A stretch of DNA of 64,000 nucleotides from Paenibacillus_AR sp051594765 (GTDB lineage Bacteria; Bacillota; Bacilli; Paenibacillales; NBRC-103111): NCBI RefSeq assembly GCF_051594765.1, contig NZ_JBPPGJ010000020.1:46475-110474 (forward strand), in the 5' to 3' direction. Under the pieces are notes generated by a model. It made no database searches. It was not told the DNA's origin and was given only the letters and a program-made list of their open reading frames with translations. Positions 43,194 through 50,213 of the stretch are shown piece after piece. Numbering within the stretch: position 1 is the stretch's first letter; each line of letters opens with the position of its first letter. Position numbers and translations under genes: made by a program.

Positions 43194-44279
43194 ATGGCAG
43201 GTATGGTACCATCATTAGAACTCGTTTTTTTGGGCTCTTACTGCGAGTCCTCGGAACCCGGCGTATACATGTGCGCCTTCGATCCTTCCACAGGCGGACT
43301 TCGTATCCTTGATCAAGCTACCGGACTTAAGAATCCTACCTTCCTTGCCGTGGACGGCCGGAAGGAGAAGCTCTATGCCATCTACGAGGAAACGAACGGT
43401 TCCGGGCAGCGGATCGGCGGTGCCGCTTCCTTCAATATCGACGTCTCCGAGGGACGCCTGAAGCCGTTGAACCGGTCCGCCACCACGGATGCTCCGACCT
43501 GTCATATCGAGCTGGATCGGACCCGGAGGAATCTCATCGTCTCCAGCTATCACGCCGGTCTGCTCGGGTTGAATCCTGTCGAAGAGGACGGACAGGTAGG
43601 TTCCTCCTCCCAAGTCATCCAACATCATGGCTCCAGTATCCTGCCGGTCCAGGACCAAGCCCGAGCCCACTCGGCATGGGTGGACCCGGCCAACCGATTC
43701 GTCATCGTCTGTGATCTGGGACTGGACAAATTGATCGTATACCGTCTGGATGCCGGTCAGCACCGCTTGGAGGTCCATAGCGAAGCATCGGTCCAGCCCG
43801 GGGCGGGGCCCCGGCATTTCGCCTTCCATCCCTCGGGCGCCTTCGGCTACGTGATCAACGAGCTGAACTTCACCATTACCGCCTTCGCTTACGATGCCGA
43901 GCAGGGACGTCTGACCGAGATCCACACCGTCTCCACCCTGCCTGACGGTTATGTGGGGGAGAATGCATGCGCCGACATCCATCTATCCCCGGACGGCCGC
44001 TTCCTGTACGGATCCAACCGGGGTCATGACAGCATTGCCGTCTTTTCCGTTGAAGAGGGCACCGGACGGTTAAGCTTGGTCGAGCATGTTTCTACATTGG
44101 GCGGACACCCCCGCAATTTCAGCTTATCGCCGGACGGACGGTTCCTCCTGGTGGCCAACCGGGACGGCGATAACATCGTCACCTTCCGCCGCGACTCAGC
44201 CACCGGCAAGCTGGAGCACAATGGTGTGACGCTTACCGTCTCGAAGCCCGTTTGTATTCAGTTTATGAACCAGCCGTAA
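43194..44279 (+). CDS. Lactonase family beta-propeller (6-phosphogluconolactonase-like)
   Basis: 361 residues from ATG 43194, preferred since AAGGGG lies 6 nt upstream; ATG 43188 is the alternative. Seven-bladed propeller pattern of the YbhE/YkgB lactonase family: LGSYCESSEPGVYM, NPTFLAVDGRKEKLYAI, GPRHFAFHPSGAFGYVINELNFTITAF, ADIHLSPDGRFLYGSNRGHDSIAVF and GGHPRNFSLSPDGRFLLVANRDGDNI. Some members hydrolyse 6-phosphogluconolactone, others act on unknown lactones. It is cytoplasmic, monocistronic with its own terminator, and divergent from the epimerase operon. Confidence 0.88.
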   Translation: MAGMVPSLELVFLGSYCESSEPGVYMCAFDPSTGGLRILDQATGLKNPTFLAVDGRKEKLYAIYEETNGSGQRIGGAASFNIDVSEGRLKPLNRSATTDAPTCHIELDRTRRNLIVSSYHAGLLGLNPVEEDGQVGSSSQVIQHHGSSILPVQDQARAHSAWVDPANRFVIVCDLGLDKLIVYRLDAGQHRLEVHSEASVQPGAGPRHFAFHPSGAFGYVINELNFTITAFAYDAEQGRLTEIHTVSTLPDGYVGENACADIHLSPDGRFLYGSNRGHDSIAVFSVEEGTGRLSLVEHVSTLGGHPRNFSLSPDGRFLLVANRDGDNIVTFRRDSATGKLEHNGVTLTVSKPVCIQFMNQP

Positions 44280-44288
44280 CAAAAAGAA

Positions 44289-44340
44289 AAAGCCTGCAGA
44301 CCCCTTCTGATTGTGAAGGCGGGATCTACAGGCTTTATTT
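44289..44340 (+). terminator. Intrinsic terminator of the lactonase gene
   Basis: AAAGCCTG (44289-44296) pairs with CAGGCTTT (44329-44336), with an inner CCTTC/GAAGG pair, followed by ATTTTAT. The A-rich left flank means it can also serve the convergent Cys-rich peptide gene. Confidence 0.85.
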
Positions 44341-44386
44341 TATCGGATCAAGTTAGATGCATCGGTCGCCGGCGACGGCTCTTGGC

Positions 44387-44521
44387 TTACGGAAGCACCT
44401 TGCAGCTGCAGCAGTTGCAGACTCCAAGCGGCAGGGACTTGTAGAAGCCCGTCTTCATGACCAGCTTGGCATCCTTCCGAAGAATGTGGCTTTTGCAGCC
44501 TATACAGTAAAATTGCTCCAT
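44387..44521 (-). CDS. 44-aa cysteine-rich (zinc-ribbon-like) protein
   Basis: ATG 44521 to TAA 44387 with a very strong ribosome binding site (AGGAGAGG, 7 nt spacing). The peptide has a CxxC near the start (FYCIGCKSHI) and CNCCSC near the end, six Cys in all, spaced like a small zinc ribbon or knuckle. A longer frame exists in another phase here (44340-44543) but lacks these features. The promoter -35 TCGACA, 17 bp, -10 TAAAAT and two GATAC palindromes upstream place it in the same regulon as the polysaccharide genes. Role unknown; a small regulator binding metal or nucleic acid is possible. Confidence 0.7.
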   Translation of the reverse strand: MEQFYCIGCKSHILRKDAKLVMKTGFYKSLPLGVCNCCSCKVLP

Positions 44522-44555
44522 TTTGTGTCCTCTCCTTTAGCAAAACGGCTCATGA

Positions 44556-44609
44556 GATACAAATCGTATCTGTTGAGCTTATTTTACACAAAATGATACG
44601 ATTTGTCGA
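44556..44609 (-). promoter_or_regulatory. Promoter and two GATAC-type operators of the Cys-rich peptide
   Basis: On the minus strand, -35 TCGACA (44609-44604), 17-bp spacer, -10 TAAAAT (44586-44581). GATAC-GATTT-GTCGA (44595-44609) overlaps -35 and spacer. The perfect GATAC-AAATC-GTATC (44556-44570) lies just past the expected start of transcription. Confidence 0.75.
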
Positions 44610-44701
44610 ATATTTTTTTAAAATTTTTGTCACACAGTTCCGACCTGCTGCATATAGTTGTTTTGTTGGATATTGAATCTCGAAGAAGAGGTGAAGGTGA
44701 A

Positions 44702-44890
44702 GTGCTGGCAACTTTGCAACAAACCGATCGGGCTTGCGTCATGGCAAAGCTGGAGGAAATGGGCTTGAATCAAATTGCGGATTGGGTCAATGCACTCCCG
44801 GAGAACAAGTGGGAGAGCATGTTTATGTCCCGTTGGCCGACGCTCGCAAAAAAATGCGGGTTGAAGGAAGAGGAGCTTGGTTACATATAA
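44702..44890 (+). CDS. Small protein, 62 aa, unknown
   Basis: GTG 44702 is preferred because GAGGTG lies 8 nt upstream; the frame itself is open from TTG 44603, where no ribosome binding site is seen. The product is helical and acidic with several Trp (IADWVNALPENKWESMFMSRWPTLAKKCGL). It has no signal or TM and is followed by a strong terminator, which supports a real gene. Not recognised. Confidence 0.55.
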   Translation: MLATLQQTDRACVMAKLEEMGLNQIADWVNALPENKWESMFMSRWPTLAKKCGLKEEELGYI

Positions 44891-44948
44891 GCCCACCCCC
44901 CTTGCCCGCGGTAGGTCCTCTTCGGATATGCCATGTGCGGCAAGCCCT

Positions 44949-44981
44949 AACCGCCCGGTAACGGGCGGTTATTTTCTTTTC
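44949..44981 (+). terminator. Intrinsic terminator after the 62-aa gene
   Basis: AACCGCCCG, loop GTAA, CGGGCGGTT (44949-44970), followed by ATTTTCTTTTC. Confidence 0.92.
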
Positions 44982-44993
44982 TTCCGAACCGGT

Positions 44994-45032
44994 CACATAA
45001 AAAACAGACTGCCGGTCGAAACCGGCAGTCTG
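44994..45032 (-). terminator. Intrinsic terminator of the solute-binding protein gene
   Basis: CAGACTGCCGGT, loop CGAA, ACCGGCAGTCTG (45005-45032), followed on the minus strand by TTTTTTATG. It lies 13 bp after the stop codon. Confidence 0.93.
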
Positions 45033-45045
45033 GGTAGAACTCGTA

Positions 45046-46590
45046 TTATTTGCCGCCTTGTGCTTTGTAGCCAGCGGTGTATTCTTCCATGATCTTCGTG
45101 CCGCCCTCGTCTTGCCACTTCTTAACGGCAGCGTCGAAGCCCTTCTCGTCAATGTTGCCCAGCATAAACTTGTAGGTAGCGTCCTTGATGCCTTCGTACA
45201 GGCGCGCGCCCTTCTCGTTGTAAGTCTTGGAGTCCAGCGGCAGAGTCGGGTCTTGAACACCGAACGGAATGGCTTCCTGGGACAGCTTGTCGGCCTTCTC
45301 AGCAGCCGGAAGCGTGTAGATGGAAGGCAGCATATTGGTAGTATCCGCCAAGCCGATCGCCTGATAAGCTTTGACGTCCTTTTCCTTCAGCTTCTCGTCG
45401 GTAACCGGCAGGACTTTGCCGTCCTTCAAGCTGTAGTGCTCGTTCTCGATGCCGTACTTCATCAGGTTAGCCAGCTCCGGGCTCCACAGTTGATCGAAGA
45501 AGGCCAGGATGGATTTCAGCTCAGCCTCGTTCTTAACTGCGGTTTTCGGGAACATAACCAGCGTGCCGTAGCCAGGCAGAGCCCAAGTTACTTGCTTGCC
45601 GTCCTTGCCCTTCAGCACGTTCGTAACGTCGTACTGTGCTTCTTTGACGTTCTTGCTGGTTTTGTCCTGCATGGTCAATACGTCCGGCATGGAGCCGATG
45701 TACATGCCCGCTTTGCCGGTGTACATGAAGTTCTGTTGGTCGGTCTTGGAGGTTACCGGGAAATCTTGGTTGATCAAGCCTTCGTCACGGAGCTTCTTCA
45801 TGAACTTCATGGTATCCTTGTAGCCCTGAGTCATGAACTCAGGAACGATCTGGCCGTTCACAACACCCCAGTTGTTCGGAGTTCCGAACAGCGGGCTCAA
45901 AGTCTTGAATGCGCCGTAGACCAGGTCGTTACGGTCTGCCAGGCCCAGTGTCTTACCGCCGCCTGCAGGGTCGGCTTCCTTGAATTTCTTCAGCATATTG
46001 TAGATGTCATCCGCGGTTTGGGGAGCAGCCAAGCCCAGCTTGTCGGCCCAGTCCTTCCGGTAGATGATGCCTTGGCGGGTCAGCGGTCTCTCTTGATAGA
46101 GGCTGTAGATCTTGCCGTCCACCGAAGTGTTCTTCAGAATGTCCTTGTTCAGCTTAGCCAGGTTCGGATAATCCTTCAGGTACGGTCCGACTTCCCAGAA
46201 CTGTCCGTTCTTGATGGAGTCGCGAAGCAGCATGAAGGAAGCCTGGTTCTTGATGTAAGAGGCTTGCGGCAGTCCGCCTGTTGCGAACGCAGCTTGGAAC
46301 TTCTCATCGTAAGAGCCGTCCGGTACCCAGGTAATCTCTACCTCAGTTCCGGTCTTCTGCTCCAGAAGCTTCTCTACTTTATCGGAAGGAACCTCGGTTG
46401 TCTTCAGCGATGCCATCATGGTTAGCTTCTTCAGCTTCTCCACCGGTTTGGATGTTGCTGCTGCTCCGGGGGACTTACTTGCTTCCGGCGATGCGGAATT
46501 ATCCTTACCGCAACCTGCCATAACCGCGACCAGAGACACGGCGCACAGAACACTTACCCACTTGGTTCTTTCTTTTAAGATTGAATTCAT
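45046..46590 (-). CDS. Extracellular solute-binding lipoprotein (LplA-like, ABC sugar uptake)
   Basis: 514 residues. A lipoprotein signal with lipobox VMAGC (about residue 27), then a Ser/Ala/Pro spacer, then a family-1 type sugar-binding protein body like LplA/YtcQ of Bacillales (EKLLEQKTGTEVEITWVPDGSYDEKFQAAFATGGLP, TADDIYNMLKKF). These proteins pass oligosaccharides to ABC permeases of the LplB/YtcP kind. Unusual: the gene is alone, with terminators on both sides and no permease, sensor kinase or AraC gene nearby. Very strong ribosome binding site GAAGGAGGTC. A long upstream region carries direct and inverted repeats. Confidence 0.93.
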   Translation of the reverse strand: MNSILKERTKWVSVLCAVSLVAVMAGCGKDNSASPEASKSPGAAATSKPVEKLKKLTMMASLKTTEVPSDKVEKLLEQKTGTEVEITWVPDGSYDEKFQAAFATGGLPQASYIKNQASFMLLRDSIKNGQFWEVGPYLKDYPNLAKLNKDILKNTSVDGKIYSLYQERPLTRQGIIYRKDWADKLGLAAPQTADDIYNMLKKFKEADPAGGGKTLGLADRNDLVYGAFKTLSPLFGTPNNWGVVNGQIVPEFMTQGYKDTMKFMKKLRDEGLINQDFPVTSKTDQQNFMYTGKAGMYIGSMPDVLTMQDKTSKNVKEAQYDVTNVLKGKDGKQVTWALPGYGTLVMFPKTAVKNEAELKSILAFFDQLWSPELANLMKYGIENEHYSLKDGKVLPVTDEKLKEKDVKAYQAIGLADTTNMLPSIYTLPAAEKADKLSQEAIPFGVQDPTLPLDSKTYNEKGARLYEGIKDATYKFMLGNIDEKGFDAAVKKWQDEGGTKIMEEYTAGYKAQGGK

Positions 46591-46723
46591 GGTTTGACCT
46601 CCTTCAGGCGTTTAGGCAATTCTCTTTGATGTCGTGTTGCTCTCTTTCGTCACACTCGTAATGTAAGGGATTTCATGTCGTATCGTAAACAATCCCTACA
46701 TCACGTCTCGGGTCCAGACTGTC

Positions 46724-46797
46724 GGAAAACCGCTTACAGCAAGCGTTTTCCCCGTAATCTGAGCCAATGATTATCCGGTTAACGCAAGTGATTATCC
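46724..46797 (-). promoter_or_regulatory. Repeats in the 370-bp region upstream of the solute-binding gene
   Basis: Two direct repeats TGATTATCC at 46768-46776 and 46789-46797 are 21 bp apart, two helical turns, as for AraC-type regulator sites. Nearer to the gene, GGAAAACCGCTT (46724-46735) and AAGCGTTTTCC (46741-46751) form an inverted repeat whose core loosely resembles a catabolite-repression (cre) site. Nothing else is recognisable between 46591 and 46904. Confidence 0.45.
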
Positions 46798-46904
46798 TTG
46801 CAGTCAGACCTCGAGGGGTACATTCAATTACAGGTGGTGCCTATGTATATAGCATGCTCCAATCTGCCGCTCTATATCCAACCGAAGGAAGGATGATTAA
46901 CGGT

Positions 46905-46943
46905 ACAAAAAAGCCGTCCGCGCAGAGATCTACAGCGAACGGC
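46905..46943 (-). terminator. Intrinsic terminator of the tRNA-Gly/tRNA-Arg unit
   Basis: GCCGTCCGC (46913-46921) pairs with GCGAACGGC (46935-46943) with one G-U; on the minus strand TTTTTT follows. Confidence 0.88.
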
Positions 46944-46961
46944 CTAGTGATTGAAGTATGG

Positions 46962-47035
46962 CGCACCCTGAGAGATTCGAACTCCCGGCCTTTTGATTCG
47001 TAGTCAAACGCTCTATCCAGCTGAGCTAAGGGTGC
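46962..47035 (-). tRNA. tRNA-Arg (ACG)
   Basis: 74 nt cloverleaf on the minus strand: acceptor GCACCCT/AGGGTGC, D arm with AGCTCAGCTGG, anticodon loop TGACTACGAA with ACG, and T loop GTTCGAATC. The 3' CCA is not encoded. It is the second gene of a two-tRNA unit. Confidence 0.96.
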
Positions 47036-47041
47036 AATATA

Positions 47042-47116
47042 TGGAGCGGACGAAGGGATTCGAACCCTCGACCCTCGCCTTGGCAAGGCGATGCTCTACC
47101 ACTGAGCCACGTCCGC
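47042..47116 (-). tRNA. tRNA-Gly (GCC)
   Basis: 75 nt including an encoded CCA: acceptor GCGGACG/CGTCCGC, D arm GGCTCAGTGGTAGAGC, anticodon stem-loop CGCCTTGCCAAGGCG with GCC, and T loop GTTCGAATC. Confidence 0.96.
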
Positions 47117-47135
47117 ATTTGTTGGGGCGAGTTAT

Positions 47136-47164
47136 AATATATCATAAGCATCGACAGGATGCAA
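47136..47164 (-). promoter_or_regulatory. Promoter of the tRNA-Gly/tRNA-Arg unit
   Basis: On the minus strand, -35 TTGCAT (47164-47159), 17-bp spacer, -10 TATATT (47141-47136), 20 bp before tRNA-Gly. Confidence 0.65.
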
Positions 47165-47182
47165 CCTCATTCTACAATTCAT

Positions 47183-48103
47183 CTAGACGTGCCTGCTTTC
47201 GACATATGCAATCAACGGCTCAGCCGGATTCATCCCATCGGCTTGATCCAATTGCTCTCCGATCTGCTCCCAGAGTACATACAGGAGACAGAGGCTCCGG
47301 GCTCCATCTTCTGGGAAACGGTTGTGCACCCGGTCTTTGATGGTATCGGTCAGTTCGTCATGGAACATGAACGGCGCTGCCGGTACAGGCAGTGGATAAT
47401 CAGCGGCATTCCCCTTGAGGGACCAGATCCGGTTCATCGCCTCCATCACCCGGGGAGACTCAGGATAAGGCTGGCAATGTCTCCTGCACACGGCCTCGAA
47501 CAGGGCGAACGTCCGCCTGTTCAAGGAATAGCGTTCCTCTCCGGAGGAGCTTCGAGCAAGAGCATACAGCTCCACCAGCAGGTCCGCCGTTTCCGGTTCA
47601 ACATCGCGCCACTGCTCTGACGCTCCCACTTTTTGCCTAAGCGCCTCCACTTCCGCGAGGAAGGTGTCTTCGCCGATTTCTTCCACATCGCGGCTGAAGA
47701 ACAGCGCCGGCCCATACTCACTGCCCGGCACGAACTGGCCAGTATTCCAATCGTACTTCCATACGTCATAACCGCCCTCCGGCTTCAATACTTTGCGGAT
47801 GGGACGGTCGCCTGACATATAATACTCATTGGTCCAGTTATGGGGGTGGTGCTCCACCTCCACTGTCATGCCGCCATCAGGCGCTGCACCCACGTATACG
47901 GTGTAGCGCTGCTGCTCCAGCTTCACATCAGCCCGATGATGGCCAACCCGCTTCTGATGTTCAAGCACACGGCCATTCTGCATGAGCAGCGTATAATATG
48001 CGCCCCGGAGTGCATTGCGCTCCCCATCGCCGTAGGCGTCCTCGTCCCGCGAAGCCTTTAGTACCGCGGCTATGTAACTCTTTGCCGTTGGATAATAGGC
48101 CAT
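47183..48103 (-). CDS. Hypothetical cytosolic protein, 306 aa
   Basis: Start ATG 48103 with GGAGGGG upstream. No signal or TM. The N-terminal third is mixed alpha/beta (AAVLKASRDEDAYGDGERNALRGAYYTLLMQNGRVLEH). A beta-rich middle has many His, Trp and Tyr (VEVEHHPHNWTNEYYMSGDRP), and the end is helical. I do not recognise the family. It is the last gene of the 16-gene minus-strand array and is followed by the tRNA unit with its own promoter. Confidence 0.75.
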   Translation of the reverse strand: MAYYPTAKSYIAAVLKASRDEDAYGDGERNALRGAYYTLLMQNGRVLEHQKRVGHHRADVKLEQQRYTVYVGAAPDGGMTVEVEHHPHNWTNEYYMSGDRPIRKVLKPEGGYDVWKYDWNTGQFVPGSEYGPALFFSRDVEEIGEDTFLAEVEALRQKVGASEQWRDVEPETADLLVELYALARSSSGEERYSLNRRTFALFEAVCRRHCQPYPESPRVMEAMNRIWSLKGNAADYPLPVPAAPFMFHDELTDTIKDRVHNRFPEDGARSLCLLYVLWEQIGEQLDQADGMNPAEPLIAYVESRHV

Positions 48104-48161
48104 CCCGGTATCCCCTCCTTTTTCATAAGCCGCTGTCAGTCATTCTTCCCCTGCCCTTCAA

Positions 48162-48400
48162 CTATTGGCGCCGAATTTCTCGGATAACCGTCCCATCCCG
48201 CTCCAGCCGGTCATACGCCTTCAGGATGTCTTGCCGGGATATCATATTCCACCGGCTCTTGAGCAAGATCCAGAACGGTCGTCTCCACTGCGTGAGCCCC
48301 TTCTTTATAGAAGCGAATCGCCTCGCCATCCATAAGCTGCCTGATTTCAAAGCCGTTCTCCGTAAGCTTCGTATTTTCCGTAAAGCCGTCCCGATCACCT
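48162..48400 (-). pseudogene. Frameshifted small gene
   Basis: Two overlapping phases each carry part of one plausible protein. Upstream: GFTENTKLTENGFEIRQLMD, then EAIRFYKEGAHAVETTVLDL and PVEYDI. Downstream, shifted by one base near a CCC run at about 48238: RQDILKAYDRLERDGTVIRE, ending RQ. The intact product would have about 80 residues. A GGGAGGTGAT ribosome binding site lies just after the stop of the ankyrin-like gene. It could be a true pseudogene, a sequencing error or a frameshifting gene. Confidence 0.5.
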
Positions 48401-48404
48401 CCCT

Positions 48405-49391
48405 CTAGATCAACAATAGCTCCAAATAACCGCTGCTAATGAACCTCTTACGTCGTCTGTCCGCATCCCCAGAGTCCAGATCATCGGTCTTCGGAAAAAT
48501 CCGAAAGGCCTCTTCCCAGAATTCCTCCCGGTTCTCGGGGAGCTCCAGGAAGCTCAGATAACAGCGGTCAACATCCAATTCTTCAAAGATAATCCCATAT
48601 CGTTCATCCCACTCCAGCAACGCTCTCCTATATATGGGCATGCGGTCTTCATCGATGCAGGTGAGTTCAAAAGCCAGCCATTTATCCTCACTGTGAAAAA
48701 AAGTGAGCTTCCGCATCTCCACTGTTTCGTTCCTTTCATTCTCCAGATCCCAACCGTCGAATTCACCCCAGATCTGGAAACCGTAGGGCGAGAGAATCCG
48801 GCGCAGCTCGGTGAGATACATGCTCCACGAATCCTTCTCATCACTCACGCCTGCACAGAAAGAAATCCTCATGGCGCCTAACTTATCCTGATTTCCAACC
48901 AAGATTGGCTCTGCCTTCCGATTATGATGATAAAGGAAAAACAACCCGCCTTCCCACATCCAGTCCCATTCGCCCAATCCGAAGGTACTGGGAATCATCC
49001 CCAGTGCCAATGCAGTATCGGTGGCTACAGCCTCCAGAAGCTGTATGACCTGTTGAGCATCACCGGATTGCAGCGCCATGGCCAACGGATTCTGCTCCGG
49101 TGGATTTCCTTCAAGCACTCTGGCCCCTAACGAAAGAAGCAGCCTCGCCAACTCCCTGTCTCCCATCTGCAAGGCATGTAACAGCGGCGTAATCCCTGTG
49201 GACAGCAGCGTCTCCACGGAATACGAGCCAGAGCTTACCAGCTCCCGGATGGCACGGTAGTCACCTTTTGTAATGGCTTCTTCCAGGGTTCCATGACGAG
49301 TCTTCCATCCTTCGGATTTCCGCCGGACGGCGAAGACACGCTCCATCCACATGGGAAAAACCCTGCATCCCATCTTATCCCACATGTACAT
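48405..49391 (-). CDS. Ankyrin-repeat-like protein with C-terminal domain shared with next gene
   Basis: About 328 residues from ATG 49391 (GGAGG 10 nt upstream); the exact start is uncertain. The N-terminal half has ankyrin-like repeats (GTLEEAITKGDYRAIRELVS, GITPLLHALQMGDRELARLLL, NPLAMALQSGDAQQVIQLL). The C-terminal half has the pattern LxPYGFQIW, FFHSEDKWLAFEL, WDERYG, CYLSFLELPENREEFWEEAF. This can be matched with the protein upstream (GFQVY, FFHG, WSQRYG, FFPELPSERDTFRREA). The two are therefore paralogues that differ mostly in the first half. Function unknown. Confidence 0.7.
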   Translation of the reverse strand: MYMWDKMGCRVFPMWMERVFAVRRKSEGWKTRHGTLEEAITKGDYRAIRELVSSGSYSVETLLSTGITPLLHALQMGDRELARLLLSLGARVLEGNPPEQNPLAMALQSGDAQQVIQLLEAVATDTALALGMIPSTFGLGEWDWMWEGGLFFLYHHNRKAEPILVGNQDKLGAMRISFCAGVSDEKDSWSMYLTELRRILSPYGFQIWGEFDGWDLENERNETVEMRKLTFFHSEDKWLAFELTCIDEDRMPIYRRALLEWDERYGIIFEELDVDRCYLSFLELPENREEFWEEAFRIFPKTDDLDSGDADRRRKRFISSGYLELLLI

Positions 49392-49425
49392 GGTATATGT
49401 AGCCTCCAACTGCAACACCCCATCC

Positions 49426-50193
49426 CTATCTCCAATGCAGAAGTAGATAACAGCCCTTACGCTCCGGATTATGGATCCAGGCTCGTTCCCAATCCGGAAC
49501 CAGTGCCAGTTCAGGACAAAATTCCGTTGCTTCCCGCCTGAAGGTATCCCGTTCTGAAGGTAACTCAGGAAAAAATAGATGAATCCAGTTTTTTCCCGCA
49601 CCAGCTATCTCCGTTCCGTATCGTTGGCTCCAGCGTTCCGTCTGTTGGCTTATATCTGCCGGCGTCAGCTCATAGTAGGGAGAGGCCGTTTCATAATACC
49701 ACAATATGTCCCCAGGCTCAGTCCCATGAAAAAAGCAGATGACCTCTCCACTATTCGTCTTCCCGTCCCTCATATAAACCTGAAACCCAAGAGGCTTCAG
49801 CCATTCCCTCAAACCGGGAATCAGATTGCTGCACCACAAGCCTCCATAGCAGACCACTTCGTAGACCGCTGCCTGCCCCTTGCCGGGCCTTTTCAAGCTC
49901 CCTTTCGTTGCATCAGGAATGGGTTCGTTTGCCCCGCCAGAATGCTTCCAGGGTTCCGCCAAGCCTTCCTGCAACGCAGCTTGCACCATCAGCCCCTCCA
50001 GCAGAAGCTTCAACAGATCCTGCCGCCCGGCTGCCACGACGGAAGAAAACAGCTCCCGCTCTTTTTGAACCGGCACCTTCACGCCGAGCTTGAGGTGGAA
50101 TTCCGTATTCGCTGTGGTTCCTTGCCGGATATCCAACGCAACGGCCTGCCCCAGCTCCGAATCCCCGCATCGAGCCAACACGTTTTCATTCAT
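49426..50193 (-). CDS. Hypothetical protein, 255 aa, paralogue of the ankyrin-like protein
   Basis: Start ATG 50193 behind GGGAGG. The N-terminal part is helical (SSVVAAGRQDLLKLLLEGLM, one ankyrin-like unit), followed by a Gly/Pro/Lys linker and a C-terminal domain of about 140 residues shared with 48405-49391. The conserved points are a GFQV strand, FFH, a Tyr-rich patch, RYG, and the ELPSERDTFRREATEF helix. No signal peptide. Tandem duplication followed by divergence is the simplest account. Role unknown. Confidence 0.7.
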   Translation of the reverse strand: MNENVLARCGDSELGQAVALDIRQGTTANTEFHLKLGVKVPVQKERELFSSVVAAGRQDLLKLLLEGLMVQAALQEGLAEPWKHSGGANEPIPDATKGSLKRPGKGQAAVYEVVCYGGLWCSNLIPGLREWLKPLGFQVYMRDGKTNSGEVICFFHGTEPGDILWYYETASPYYELTPADISQQTERWSQRYGTEIAGAGKNWIHLFFPELPSERDTFRREATEFCPELALVPDWERAWIHNPERKGCYLLLHWR

Positions 50194-50213
50194 ATGCTTC
50201 CTCCCTCTCCTGC

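Noticed and set aside
44340..44543. 67-codon minus-strand frame overlapping the Cys-rich peptide gene
   Set aside because: The strong ribosome binding site and ordered Cys pairs fit the 44-aa frame; the 67-codon frame has neither.
45058..46425. 455-codon open frame on the plus strand opposite the solute-binding gene
   Set aside because: It mirrors the lipoprotein gene, has no ribosome binding site and no family-like pattern; a codon-bias shadow.
46661..46700. GTATCG/GATACG element upstream of the solute-binding gene as another operator
   Set aside because: Only one half-site is present and the second arm does not match GTATC at the right distance.
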